Shown here piece by piece: positions 40,001 to 46,033 of a DNA stretch of 64,000 nucleotides. Numbering within the stretch: position 1 is the first letter of the stretch; each line of letters starts with the position of its first letter. The DNA comes from Nitrospirillum sp034653275 (GTDB taxonomy: Bacteria > Pseudomonadota > Alphaproteobacteria > Azospirillales > Azospirillaceae), in the NCBI RefSeq assembly GCF_034653275.1, contig NZ_JAYEES010000001.1, positions 1,302,001-1,366,000 of the forward strand, given 5' to 3'. The notes beneath the pieces were generated by a model, which made no database searches, had not been told where the DNA came from, and saw only the letters and a program-made list of their open reading frames with translations. The translations under genes were made by a program, and so were the position numbers.

Positions 40001-43000
40001 CCGGGTGATGTTGCCGCTGTTATAGAGTCCGTAGGACTGCCCCAGGATCGTCCCGCTGTTGTTGATCGAGCCGATGGGGCTCACGGTGCCATTAAGGTAT
40101 AAAGCCGTCTTGCCGCTGATCAGGCCCGGGGTCTGGTTGTCGATAGCGCCGATGGAGTTGAAATTGGAACCGATGATGGCGGTCCGGGCGGAAATGGTAC
40201 CGCGGTTGAGCAAGGTGCCGATGCTGCCGACACCGATGCCGATGGTATCGCTGTCGATCACACCGCTGTTGTCCAGCAGGCCGATACCCCGGTTGTTGGG
40301 GGACGAGATGCCAACGGCGGTGCCGGTCAGCGTGCCGCTGTTGACCAAGGTGCCCAGCGCGCCGTTCAGATAAAAGGCGGTGCGGCCCGTGGCGGTGCCC
40401 GTATTGCCGACGCTGCCGATATTGCTGTTGATGTAATAGTTGCCGGCCACGGCCACCAGGTTGGCGCCGGCCGTCCCGATGCTGGCCGTCACGCCGCCCA
40501 GCGTCCCGACGAGGGTGCCGGTCAGGCTGGAATAGGTGCCGCTGGCGGCGGAAACCAGGGTGGTGAGAACATCGCCCAGTAGATAGGTGTTGGCGTAGCT
40601 GAAGGCCACGGTGCCAATCACCGCGGCACCGGTGATACTGGCGGTACCGCTGACGACCAGGCCACCGCCGGCCCCCAGCACCAGCGTGCCGCCGGTCTGC
40701 GCGTAGTCGCCAGTCACGCCGATGTTGCCGGGTACGGTCAGGGTGGCGCCCGCATTGACCAGGGTGTGGCCGCTGACGTTCACGCCTTCGCCCAGGCGCA
40801 GGCCGCCGGACAGCACCAGGTTGGCAAGGGTGTTGATGATGGTGCCGCCGGTCAGCACGCCCACCGTGCCGGCCGTCCCGCCCATGATGGACAGGTCGTG
40901 GGCCGACAGGTTCAGGATGGTACCCGACAGGGTGCCGGTGTTGACCAGCTGGCCCAGGCTGCCGGTGGCGGCGATGTAGACCACCGTGGCGCCCGACAGG
41001 CTGCCGCCGTTGGTCAGCGTGGCCAGGGTGTCGCCAACATAGTCGCTCTGCGCCATCAGCAGCAGATTGGTGCCGTCATTCCCGCCGGCGAGGGTGATGC
41101 CCGTCTGGGGCGCCACCGTTATGGAGGCGCCGGTGTAATCGGAACCGGCGCCGCCCACCACCACCGTGGTCGGGGCGCCCACCACGTAGTTGGCCTGCGT
41201 CGGCAGGCTGCTCAAGCTGACCCGGGCGCCGGTCAGGCTGGCCGCACCGCTGACGAGCAGTTGGGCGCCGTTGGACAGGCTCAGGCTGCCGCCCGTCTGG
41301 GCATAGTCACCGGTGATGCGAACGGTATTGGCCAGCGTGATGCCGGCGCCGGTGTTCAGCACCGTATGGCCGGCGGCATCGATAGCATCGTTCAGCAACA
41401 GGGCGCCGCTGGTGAAGACCACGTTGCTGAAGGTGTTGCTGATGGTGCCTTGGCTGTTGGCGGCGTAACCAGTGAAGGTGCCGATGGTGCCGCCGCTGCC
41501 GCCCGCGATGGTCAGGCCGCCATAGGAGAAGCTGTCGTTCAGGGTGCCGTTGACGATGTTGCCGGCGATCAGGCCCGTGTTCACCAGCGTGCCGATGCTG
41601 CCGCCGAAGACCAGCGCCACGGCCTCGGGCGCCAGGATGGTGCCGCTGTTGACCACCGTACCCATGGTGAACTGCGATTGCAGGATGCCATATTGGTTGC
41701 CGGTGCCGCCGCTGACGGTGATCAACCCGCTGTTCAGCACCGCGGCAACGGTCCCGACGTTGTAGATGCCGACGCCGCCGGCGGTGGCCGCGATGGTGCC
41801 GCTGTTGCTGACCGTTGCGACGGTGGCGTTGTTGACGATGCCGAAGCCGCTGCCGCCCACGGCGATCAGACCACCGTTGGACAGCAAGGTGGCGGCGCGG
41901 CTTTGGCTCAGGATGCCGACGTGCGCCAGAATGGTGCCGGTGTTGGACACCGTGCCGATGGTGGCGGCGGTGCCCAGGCGGATGCCGAACTGGGTGGTGG
42001 CGGCGCTCACGCGCGCATCGATCAACCCGTCGTTGACCAGCCTGCCGATGGTGGCGGCCCGCACATCTATCCCCGCCCCCACGGTACCGGCGGTAAGGTG
42101 TCCCCGGTTGACCAGCGTGCCGATGGAAGCGCCATCGGCGACATAGGCCGCGATGCCGCCGGTATCCACGGTACCGGTCAGCGTCAGGCTGGCGGCATTG
42201 GCGCCGATGTAGTCGCTGGAGGCCACCGCCAGCAGGTTGGCCCCGTCGGTGCCCAGGGTAGCCGTCAACGGGCCGAGGCCGCTGTCCACCGTGCCGCTCA
42301 GGCCGGTGTAGGCGCCGCTGGCCGCGGACACCAGGGTCGACAGCGCGTCGCCCACCAGGTATGTCGCGCCCGCCGACGGGGTGGACAGCGTGGCGATGAC
42401 GCTGCCGCCCGTCATGGCGGCCGCGCCGCTGACCACCAGTTCCGCGCCCGGCTGCAGCATTAGGGTGCCCGCCGTCTGCGTGTAGTTGCCGGTGACGCCG
42501 ACCACGCTGGCCAGGGTCACGGATGCGCCGCTGTTGGTCAAGGTGTGGCCGCTGACGTCGACCGCATCGTCCAGCAGAAGGCTGCCGCCGCTGAGCACCA
42601 CCTCGCTGAGGCTGTTGGCGAGGGTGCCGCCCGTCAGCGTGCCCACCACGCCGCCCGCGCCGCCACTGATGGACAGGGTATTGGCCGAGAGGTTCCGGAT
42701 GTCGCCGGTCAGCGTGCCGATGTTGACCAGCTGGCCCAGGCTGCCGGTGGCGGCGATGTAGACCACCGTGGCGCCCGACAGGCTGCCGCTGTTGGTCAGC
42801 GTGGCCAGCGTGCCGCCGATATAGTCGTTGCTGGCGATCAGCAGCAGGTTCTGGCCGTCGTTGCCGCCGGTGACGGCAGCCCCGGTCAGAGGGGCGATGG
42901 AAATGGTGGCGCCGGTGTAGTCAGACCCCGTGCCCCCGGCCACCAGGGTGGTGGGCGATCCCACCACGTAGTTAGCGGTGGCGGGCAGGCCGGTCACGCC

Positions 43001-44932
43001 GACCTGGGCGTTGGTCAGGCTGGCGCTGTCGCTGACCAGCAATTGCGCGCCGCTGGCCAGCGTCAGGCCGCCGCCCGTCTGGGCATAGGCGCCGGTGAGG
43101 GTGACGGTGTTGACCAAGGTGACGCCGGCGCCATTGTTCAGCACCGTGTGGCCGCTGGCGTTGATGCTGTCGTTCAGCAGCAGGCTGCCGCCCGCGAAGA
43201 CCAGATTGCTCTTGGTGTTGCTGATCGTGCCCTGGCTGTTGGTCGCATAGCCGGTAAAGGTGCCGACCGTGCCGGCCGTGCCGCCCACGATGGTCAGGTT
43301 GCCGTAGACGAAGCTGTCGTTGCCGTTGACCACGTCGCCGGCGACCAGGCCGGAATTGACGAAGCTGCCGGAGATGGACGCGCCCAGCGCCAGCATGACA
43401 GCGGTGTTGGCGACGATGGTGCCGCTGTTGACGAGGGTGTCCAGGGGCCAGAACTGCACCCGCACGCCCGTGCCGGCACCCATGGCGATAAGGCCGCTGT
43501 TGCGGATCGTGTTGATGAAGCCGGCATCATAGATGCCGATACCGCCGTTGCCGCTGACGATGGTGCCACTGTTGACGATGGTGGGCAGGGTGGCGGCGGT
43601 GTAGATGCCGTAGCCCTGGTTGCCGGTGAGCGAGATCGTGCCGCTGTTGGACACCAGGCTGACGGAATTGCTTTCGTCCCAGATGCCGAGGAAGCCGACG
43701 ATGGTGCCGGTGTTGGACACGGTGCCGACCGTGGCGCCGCTGGTCAGGTGAATGCCGGCCTGGGTGGTGCCGACGGCGATGGATGAGACGTCGACCAGCC
43801 CGGCGTTGACCAGAGCGCCGATGGTGGCGCTGCCCACCTGGATGCCGATGCTGCCGGCGATCAGGGTGTCGGCGTTGACCAGGGTGCCGATGCTGACGCC
43901 GTCGGCGACATACGCGGCGAAGGTGCCGGCGGTGACCGTGCCGGTCAGCGTCAGGTTGGCAGTGCTGGCGCCGATATAGTCGTTGGTGGCCTGGGCCACC
44001 AGATTGCCGCCGATGGTGCCGCCGCCGATGGAAAGGTTGGCGATACCGCCAATGACGCTGACGTTCACGCCTGAATAGGTGCCGCTGCTGGCGGCGACCA
44101 GCGTGGACAGCGCCTGGCCCGCCAGGTAGGTGGCACCAGTGGGCACGCCGGACAGGCTGGCGGTGACGGACCCACCCGTCATGCTGGCCGCGCCGCTGAC
44201 CGCCAACTGGCCGCTGGCGCCCAAGACCAGTGTGCCGGCGGTCTGGCTGTAGTCGCCGGTGACGTTGACCAGGGTAGTCAGCGTGACGGAGGCGCCGGTG
44301 TTGAACAGGGTGTGGCCACCGACGTTCACGGCATCGTTCAGCAGGATACGGCCGCCGGCCATCACCACGTTGCTCAAGGTGTTGGTGATGGTGCCCTGGC
44401 TGCCGCCGAGGCCCGTATAGGTGCCCAAGGCGGTGCCGGTCAGGACAAGGTCGCGGGTGCCGTTGTTGATGATGGCGTTGACGATGGTGCCGTTGTTGCT
44501 GATCGTCCCGAGCGTGCTGTCGCCGGAAATGGAGACGGCGTAGCCGGTGCCGCTGATCACACCGTTGTTGCGCAGGGTGCCGATGGTCGACCCGTTGGTG
44601 AGCAGGATGCCACCCACGCCGGTCGCGAGGGTGCCGTTTTCGACAAACGGCGTGATTGTGGCGCCTTGCAGCCAGACGGCGACCGTGCCGGATCCTGCCA
44701 AGGTCGTGCCGGAAAGGGTCCAGCCATTGGTGAAGTTGCCGCTGAAGGTGGTGTAGGCGTCGATGGCCCGTGCCGGCCGGGAAGCCGCCATCCCGACGGC
44801 CACCACCGCCAGCGAGGAGCCAGCCAGAAAAACTCTCCGGGCGCGAGCGAGCCGCAGCCGGTGGTTATGTTGTATCTCTTGCGGACAGGTGTCAGCCCCG
44901 CCAGCCCCTCGCAGCCCCATCCCTGCCCCCAC
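25067..44932 (-). CDS. Giant autotransporter (type Va), about 6,620 residues
   Basis: One uninterrupted frame of nearly 20 kb. The longest start is a GTG at 44932, with an ATG at 44920. The N-terminus is long and basic (RLRLARARRVFLAGSSLAVV), followed by VGMAASRPARA-IDAY, a signal-peptide core and cleavage-like site. The passenger is tandem 'NSGTI.G' units in larger modules containing LLNDAVNV.GHT, VTGNYSQ.AGTL, ASITGGTV and NDYIGGTL. A GTTGPTGPTSPTQPS linker precedes the C-terminal region. The last ~330 residues, from LSPSQLTPQ through QQGAVWGEILGGGVLRGN, form a barrel ending in the aromatic FDF. The barrel is near-identical to that of the first giant gene, so they are paralogues. The likely role is a surface fibre or adhesin. 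Size is extreme but no frameshift is seen. Confidence 0.92.
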   Translation of the reverse strand: MGAGMGLRGAGGADTCPQEIQHNHRLRLARARRVFLAGSSLAVVAVGMAASRPARAIDAYTTFSGNFTNGWTLSGTTLAGSGTVAVWLQGATITPFVENGTLATGVGGILLTNGSTIGTLRNNGVISGTGYAVSISGDSTLGTISNNGTIVNAIINNGTRDLVLTGTALGTYTGLGGSQGTITNTLSNVVMAGGRILLNDAVNVGGHTLFNTGASVTLTTLVNVTGDYSQTAGTLVLGASGQLAVSGAASMTGGSVTASLSGVPTGATYLAGQALSTLVAASSGTYSGVNVSVIGGIANLSIGGGTIGGNLVAQATNDYIGASTANLTLTGTVTAGTFAAYVADGVSIGTLVNADTLIAGSIGIQVGSATIGALVNAGLVDVSSIAVGTTQAGIHLTSGATVGTVSNTGTIVGFLGIWDESNSVSLVSNSGTISLTGNQGYGIYTAATLPTIVNSGTIVSGNGGIGIYDAGFINTIRNSGLIAMGAGTGVRVQFWPLDTLVNSGTIVANTAVMLALGASISGSFVNSGLVAGDVVNGNDSFVYGNLTIVGGTAGTVGTFTGYATNSQGTISNTKSNLVFAGGSLLLNDSINASGHTVLNNGAGVTLVNTVTLTGAYAQTGGGLTLASGAQLLVSDSASLTNAQVGVTGLPATANYVVGSPTTLVAGGTGSDYTGATISIAPLTGAAVTGGNDGQNLLLIASNDYIGGTLATLTNSGSLSGATVVYIAATGSLGQLVNIGTLTGDIRNLSANTLSISGGAGGVVGTLTGGTLANSLSEVVLSGGSLLLDDAVDVSGHTLTNSGASVTLASVVGVTGNYTQTAGTLMLQPGAELVVSGAAAMTGGSVIATLSTPSAGATYLVGDALSTLVSAASGAYTGLSGTVDSGLGPLTATLGTDGANLLAVASSDYIGANAASLTLTGTVDTGGIAAYVADGASIGTLVNRGHLTAGTVGAGIDVRAATIGRLVNDGLIDARVSAATTQFGIRLGTAATIGTVSNTGTILAHVGILSQSRAATLLSNGGLIAVGGSGFGIVNNATVATVSNSGTIAATAGGVGIYNVGTVAAVLNSGLITVSGGTGNQYGILQSQFTMGTVVNSGTILAPEAVALVFGGSIGTLVNTGLIAGNIVNGTLNDSFSYGGLTIAGGSGGTIGTFTGYAANSQGTISNTFSNVVFTSGALLLNDAIDAAGHTVLNTGAGITLANTVRITGDYAQTGGSLSLSNGAQLLVSGAASLTGARVSLSSLPTQANYVVGAPTTVVVGGAGSDYTGASITVAPQTGITLAGGNDGTNLLLMAQSDYVGDTLATLTNGGSLSGATVVYIAATGSLGQLVNTGTLSGTILNLSAHDLSIMGGTAGTVGVLTGGTIINTLANLVLSGGLRLGEGVNVSGHTLVNAGATLTVPGNIGVTGDYAQTGGTLVLGAGGGLVVSGTASITGAAVIGTVAFSYANTYLLGDVLTTLVSAASGTYSSLTGTLVGTLGGVTASIGTAGANLVAVAGNYYINSNIGSVGNTGTATGRTAFYLNGALGTLVNSGTLTGTAVGISSPNNRGIGLLDNSGVIDSDTIGIGVGSIGTLLNRGTISARTAIIGSNFNSIGAIDNQTPGLISGKTALYLNGTVSPIGSINNSGTILGQSYGLYNSGNITRLTNSGTIAATVTSGLAVNNSGSIGTFGNSGSITAVRSDMINSGAIDTLTNSGLIGGGTNVALRNYGTINTLTNSGTLMSTNGVGFYNDRTVGLLDNGGTISSGATFALADSGTIARLANSGTITGPGFGVGIFNGGKIDTIVNAGLIKGGTALDIFVGSQVDLLVNSGTIAGDIYNNFDPSNAGPGTLAAVLTIAGGTGGTIGTLTGVNLTNQGRITTRYADVVFAGGGLLLNDSITTNGFAVRNIGAGITVANTVNITGDYIQMGGSLGVAVGGGLLAVSGSASLTNGQVQLVGAATNNYFQGGTVGTLVTGGAGSDYADVTLSGDGAGLSLAGVTIGKNLIAVVRNDYIGGTYASLGNTGTLSVQNGAAVYVAQTGTLGTLANTGGVISSVGSTAVANLGTIGTLSNSGTITGGRVGLYNTGLIHTLTNDGTLGGLFADGVIDMAVNSGTIGGAFDVRGTLGLLSNSGTIGTRIYVEQTGGIGTFINSIGGVISGAASGIGNAGSLGTLVNRGLISGAQYGVFFSNAAGTVINSGTIQATGAGGTALSGSFGTILNSGLISGANALSLTSQPDLLNNSGTILGDIQATSGTLTITGGTGTVAGTFSGATVTNRGTITVTSGNVVMAGGNILLNDNVVVSGHTLINSGANLQLAGAVSVAGGYSQTVGTLGVTVNNGLTASGVANITGGTVLASLAATGNYLAGTLGTLAAGANGSGYGASVVSALTGLVGSGASSGGTLLFVGGNDYIGGAYATLSNSGSLSAATAVYIAATGSLGNLSNTGTLAGNVRNLSAIDLSITGGAGGTVGTFTGGTLINTLSNVVLASGNVRLADAVDVTGHTLVNSAAAVTLGGTVAVTGDYSQTGGGLRVGIGSDLLSVTGAARFAGGGATVTGFSATGNYMAGSIFGTLVQGGAGSDYSGLGITDTVTGFGLGGTVTNNALQAVALNDYVGGTLAALSITNAVSNASTALYVASTASISGTLTNSTSLVGQNAGLRNFGTIGALLNDGTIAGGAYGLRNSGGAITFLGNHGTLAGQTAGLAVDGGSVMFALNDGSIATVAISGGGSVFALGNIGRISGGVQVRDGGTLGSILNFNSGVISGATALSIGAQGQFFALANGGTIAGNIINNATATPNLTITGGTLGNTTIGTGTFTGAALTNQGIITNTLGNVIFASGDVLLNDSVNVGGNTVRNIGADLTLTGAVSVTGNYAQTGGTLVLVTGAGELSASGSASLTNGQVQLIGAAAGNYLQAGTVGTLVAGGAGSDYAGVVVTDDAIGLTLSGAIAGTALVGVARNDYIGGTYASLGNTGTLSVQNGAAVYVAQTGTLGTLVNASGVISSVGSTAVANLGTIGTLLNSGTITGGGVGLHNTGLIHTLANDGTLGGLLADGVIDTLINGGTIGGTFDVSGTLGLLSNSGSIATRIHVEQTGGLGTVVNNVGGLISGAASGIENAGSIGILINSGTILGTTNAGIGGAGAIGLLSITSLGVVGGGVVGVDAGILGTLINQGTIAGGSMGISAGTIGLLANAGIIKGDVATSGDLTVTGGSGTVMGIFTGATLGSQGALSIAGGNLVLAGGNVLLNDSVRAATVVNTGAYLALAGGTSVTGAYNQTAGTLGVTVDHGLTVSGVAGITGGTVLATLDATGNYLAGTLGTLGTGGAGSNYSGAVVASALTGLTGSGAASGDSLLFVGGNDYIGGAYATLSNSGSLSAATAVYIAAAGSLGRLANSGTLAGNIRNLSSFDLSISGGSGGTVGTFSGGTIVNSLSNLVFASGDVRLADAIDATGHTVVNSGANLTLGGTVAVTGDYDQTGGSLRLGIGSDMLSVTGAARFTGGTATITSASGTANYMAGSILGPLVQGGAGSDYTGLGITNLVTGFGLGGTVANNALQAVALNDYIGGTLATLSITGAVNNASTALYVATTASLGTLTNSTTLVGQNAGLRNVGTVGALVNDGSIGGGTYGLRNNGGLITFLDNVGTLTGQTAGLAIAGGAVASALNVGGIATVSIGGTGTLLSLDNQGQLSGGVLVTGGGRLDTLGNSGTIAGDIRVAAGTLTIVGGSGATQGTFTGSTLGSQGTIAVGGDVVLASGTIWLNDGIQATGHTVVNAGANLQLADAVSVTGAYSQAAGILGATVNNGLTASGAASITGGTVLATLAATGNYLAGTLGTLVAGGNGSNYSGATISSVLTGLTGTGAVNGDTLLLVAENDYIGGAYATLTNSGSLSAATAVYIAAGGSLGQLANTGTLAGNIRNLSAVDLSIGGGAGGTVGTFTGGTIVNNLSNVVFASGDLLLADAIDATGHTVVNSGAALRLSSQVSITGAYAQTGGTLSIDPGAGRLVASQAIVVSGGMVQATLSAGGTYLYGNGYTLMQAGGGIDLSGANLITALAGFAGNTTIVTVAGTSALLLQFANDYIGGAIGNASNSGTITGVRTAGYVAATGSVGTLSNTGLLSGGVIGVANNGVVGTLVNDGTVMGSSSAAANAGTLGTLANSGTITGGRDGFHNIGTAALVSNTGLISAMSRAGLYNGGGIATVSNSGTITGTVGLYNSGTLVVLMNAAGGTLAGVTALYNDGTLGTIANSGVIRGAIVNDAAQDLVFTGAGGGLGTLTGQSGMGTITNTRGNVVFAAGALLLDDDLAATGHAVVNSGATLALANAVTVSGDYSQVGGSLVLTRNDTQAAELVVSGTATVGGTVLASLSSTANYLVGTSTLLRAAGGATVTAQLQVSGITGLSAAQGTVSNGLTLTVGNDYVGGSLGSVTNSGTLSAATAIYVAGSGTLATLVNSGLLTGTAHALVNLGSLGTIANSGTIAGDILDNGAGALVITGGAGTLVGTLTGRSGIGTLTSTGGDVVFAGGTLLLNDMIAAAGHTVSNTGASLHLANTLTIIGDYRQTSGSLLLDANQLVVTGIAALSGGTVAASVSAASNQLAGGVLGTLVVGGAGSSYTGLTALVNVASVGVTLSTVTIGGNVDLLAMIANNYVGDTLGSLGNSGVINAPTAVHVAAGGTIGSLFNTGTLIGTIAVMNQGQVGSFSNDGTVLGSVAGISNSGTIGTLGNAGTVTGSVTGLGNQAGASIGTLSNSGTVAGQMALYNAGTIDVFVNTGSLIDAGAPTAAGLYNTGNIATVLNGGTILGATYGVYNAGTIGTLANSGLITAPTALYLDTSASLGVLANSGTVTGNILNLSANTLSITGGSGTVVGTLTGYTAGSQGTITNTLGDVDLASGNLLLNDAVNVTGHTLVNSGASVLLDSLVSVTGNYSQSAGTLTLDIASGGALAVSGAASLSGGTVLADFASTGNFLAGSATTLVAGGAGSSYLGAVVQGSLTCLVVSQGVVGTNLLAVIGNDYIGGTLGTLANTGTLTAATAVYIAASGTLGTLANSGALIGDLLNSSSHDLVIAGGSGTATGLFSGGTIRNSLSNLTFASGAVGLGDAIDVTGHTVANNGASLTLGSDLAVTGNFSQTAGTLSVAGHGLNVSGAAQVTGGVVNAGLSGAANHLVGDSTTLVQGGAGSSYAGATVTSGLAGLSAIGTTSGTSLLAVAGNDYIGASLNTLNVTGTLSNTAGGATALYIASTGMLGTLANSGTISGNITNAGGTGLSITGGAGTVTGTLTGQNGAVGTITSTLANVELAGGNLLLNDQVNVGTGTLVNSGANVLLTNAISVTGNYSQSAGTLAMGIGSGTAGELLVSGDAAFTGGTVAVTALSGSNLIAGQSYTIAEVGGTLTTSGLSAAASGFSATLGSGTNGSATDLLLTLLSDYVGGTLGTLTNSGTINAATAVLITSAGSLGTLANSGAIIGNVVNNSANDLVVVGGTGGAVGGFSGGTIRNSLSNLTFASGAVSLADAIDVTGHTVANTGASLTLASDVAVTGNYSQTAGTLSVAGHVLSVSGAAQVTGGVVNAGMAGTANYLVGDSVTLIRGGDGSTYTGSTVVSGLTGLDATGAASGSNLAAVAGNDYIGASLATLSVTGTLANNAGGATALYIAGTGTLGSLANSGLISGNITNVSARDLTITGGSGTVVGSFGGGSIRNTGANVVFASGAVALSDQIDVGGTHTVSNIGAAIVLTTDVGVTGTYAQSSGSLTVNGHVLTVSGPALVSGGTVSAGVSGVGNYFVGDSVTMIQGGAGSSYTGAVVTSGLTGLDAKGAVSGSNLLAVAGNDYIGASLTTLNVTGTLANTAGGATALYIASTGTLGSLANSGTISGNVVNTSTRDLTINGGGNGAVGRFTGGTITNTGSNVVFASGAISLGDTLNVATHTVSNAGASIALASDVAVTGNFSQSSGTLTTGGHVLTVSGAANVTGGVVNAGVSAVGNYLAGDRVTLIQGGTGSNYAGATVTSGITGLSATAVTSGSNLAAAAGNDYIGASLDTLTVTGTLANTAGGATALYIAGSGTLGTLANSGTLSGNVVNLSANDLVVAGGTDAAPGVFTGGTITNTRSDLRFVRGVMMLNDRINVGSHGVFNSGATLLVNSAVNITGSYSQTAGNLVIGVSSTTSYGTLVISGSANLTGGSVTLTAVNGGQLSAGSYTIASAGSTLTASNLTLTAAGYTVTSSTITANGATDLILTLSGGSGGTTGPTGPTSPTQPSTRYTAVGLAAGGPGVGTGRALDVIANSDTAAAQAFQAAVLTRLSKLSGEAQQLAVTQLSPSQLTPQINTFSVTPFTNAISQHQQHAAAYMDGPMGDVNGKGAAAGSDGQQGAVWGEILGGGVLRGNNADAAGYSGTTAGLVLGVDWYANDDVMAGLAFSWLNGSVNGEGSAAGSQTKAASYQLTAYSVWRPDWADHRLSVEGQASFGYNHYDQRRWISFLGARANANYGGEQYLGKVTVGYDLPVSASFTLTPQASLRAVRLTNHAYDEHDAGVANMAVGALKVDNLTQELGAKLSGTIGTAWGRLLPDLRLTWVHDYLNGPIATTSVLAGTSFVSSTGRTAADGLGIGVGATLDQGDGFKLRLEYSGELRRDYQSHAGVLHATFDF
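26560..44700 (-). repeat. Passenger repeat region of the second giant autotransporter
   Basis: About 18 kb of coding DNA made of imperfect modules of roughly 600-700 bp, each built from about 60-bp 'NSGTI.G' units. Three adjacent near-identical modules lie at 26.7-28.6 kb. A larger unit of about 2.85 kb occurs twice in tandem over roughly 33.9-39.1 kb: the codons for SVQNGAAVYVAQTGTLGTL appear near 36.05 and 38.90 kb, and YGLRN.GG.ITFL near 34.1 and 36.95 kb. Confidence 0.85.
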
Positions 44933-45544
44933 ACTTTTTTGCTCGCCCCCGCAGAAAATCGCCGCCTTAAACTATCGGCCCAGATCCGCTAATAGGCTGG
45001 TTTAACTTAAAAATCCAAATAGGCTCTTCCTGACTCCTGGCACAAACCCATGTATTATTCTTATGTAATATAGATTAGTACCATAGATGAAATCTTGAGC
45101 TTGACCAATAACACCTTCCGCATACGCATTCAGACCACTACCATGAGGACTGTGTTGAAGGTTCAGCCCTCATGGATCAGCACACTACTATCCGTCATGT
45201 GAGACGGCGCCGTGCCGAACACACCCCAGGCCAGCACCATGCCCAGGGCCCACCCGCGCGCGGGTGGGGTGGGCTGAACCAATTGGTTAAGCTGCTCGGA
45301 TGACCACACTCATCCAGCGCCTCCTTACGGGAAATCGGGTTGTTTATTCCGCTCCGGAGCCCTGCGGATGCCGCGGCAAGGCGCACCGGTGGCGGGCATC
45401 CATAGTCAGGCGCGCGCGCCGCCGAAACCGATAGGCGCCAGCCCGCCGTTGCCGTCAGACCGACGACCTTCCCGTTCTCTTCACCTAATCATCCCCACCC
45501 TCCTTCGACGCAGGCGCAAGGGACAGATGAAATCAGACGCGGCG
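44933..45544. other. Intergenic region upstream of the second giant autotransporter
   Basis: No convincing gene in about 610 bp. The stretch 45000-45120 is AT-rich and probably holds the autotransporter promoter, though I cannot assign -35 and -10 boxes with confidence. Two symmetric elements are clear: an 8-bp inverted repeat CCATGAGG (45141-45148) / CCTCATGG (45168-45175), and a perfect 20-bp palindrome at 45249-45268 (arms CCCACCCGCG and CGCGGGTGGG). No T-run follows the latter, so it is not a standard terminator. Confidence 0.5.
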
Positions 45545-46033
45545 TCAGAGACTGAGTTCGCAGTACCAGCACCAGCCGCCGGAAGCGCCATCCAACTCCT
45601 CGTCCGACAAGTCGGTCGGACGGGCGGGAAGCACCAGAGTGTAGCTAGCCTCGGTGTTCTCCACGACCGACAGGCGGAGTCCCGCGGGAACGTCGACCCC
45701 TTCCGCCGCCAGCACCGCAGCCGGATCAGCCAGCAGCCGCACCTTGAAACCCTCATCCGCCCAGGCCTTGGCAATGACCCGGCCGGCGACCTTGGCATTT
45801 TCTTCATTCAGCATTTGCCCATTCCCTTTTGGCTCAAACACTCCAGCAGCAATAACCCCCTCATTTCGCACCCCCGGAATTATCCAGGTCTTCATCGGGC
45901 GGATCTGCCAGGCGGGTAGCGCCAGGGCCCGAACGGCGTCGGAATCGGCCAACGACCGCGCCCTGAGCCCTTCATTGGTCCAAGCCTTGGCGATGATCCG
46001 GCCCGCCGCCTTCGCGTTCTTTTCGTTCGTCAC
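45545..46033 (-). CDS. NHLP-leader RiPP precursor with a duplicated leader in frame
   Basis: The second half, from the ATG at 45814 (89 residues), has the nitrile-hydratase-like leader pattern: AKAWADEGFKVRLLADPAAV, then EGVDVPAGLRLSVVENT, LVLPARPTDLSDEELDGASGG and a nine-residue tail WCWYCELSL after the double glycine. This is a RiPP precursor architecture: leader, GG cleavage site, short Cys/Trp-rich core. The first half begins at the GTG at 46033 (AGGTGG 6 nt upstream; a TTG at 46039 is possible). It repeats the leader start (NEKNAKAAGRIIAKAWTNEG) but loses homology after about 35 residues and continues in frame into the second copy. It may be a fused double leader, or two translation starts with only the inner one productive. 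No modifying enzyme is adjacent; the nearest candidates are at 51-57 kb. Confidence 0.78.
   Translation of the reverse strand: MTNEKNAKAAGRIIAKAWTNEGLRARSLADSDAVRALALPAWQIRPMKTWIIPGVRNEGVIAAGVFEPKGNGQMLNEENAKVAGRVIAKAWADEGFKVRLLADPAAVLAAEGVDVPAGLRLSVVENTEASYTLVLPARPTDLSDEELDGASGGWCWYCELSL

Noticed and set aside
25283..43786. Very long plus-strand frames (up to ~1,500 codons) opposite the giant autotransporters
   Set aside because: Low-complexity Ala/Gly/Gln/His-rich shadows of the repeat modules, whose codon use avoids stops in the antisense frame. The same holds for 11181-21023.
45195..45386. 63-codon minus-strand frame in the intergenic gap
   Set aside because: It runs through the 20-bp palindrome, has no clear Shine-Dalgarno and resembles no family.
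45481..45492. Strong Shine-Dalgarno followed by ATG-ATT-AGG-TGA downstream of the RiPP-like gene
   Set aside because: Superficially like a second mini-ORF toxin, but there is no crRNA-like RNA, PAM or promoter nearby; more likely a leftover gene start.
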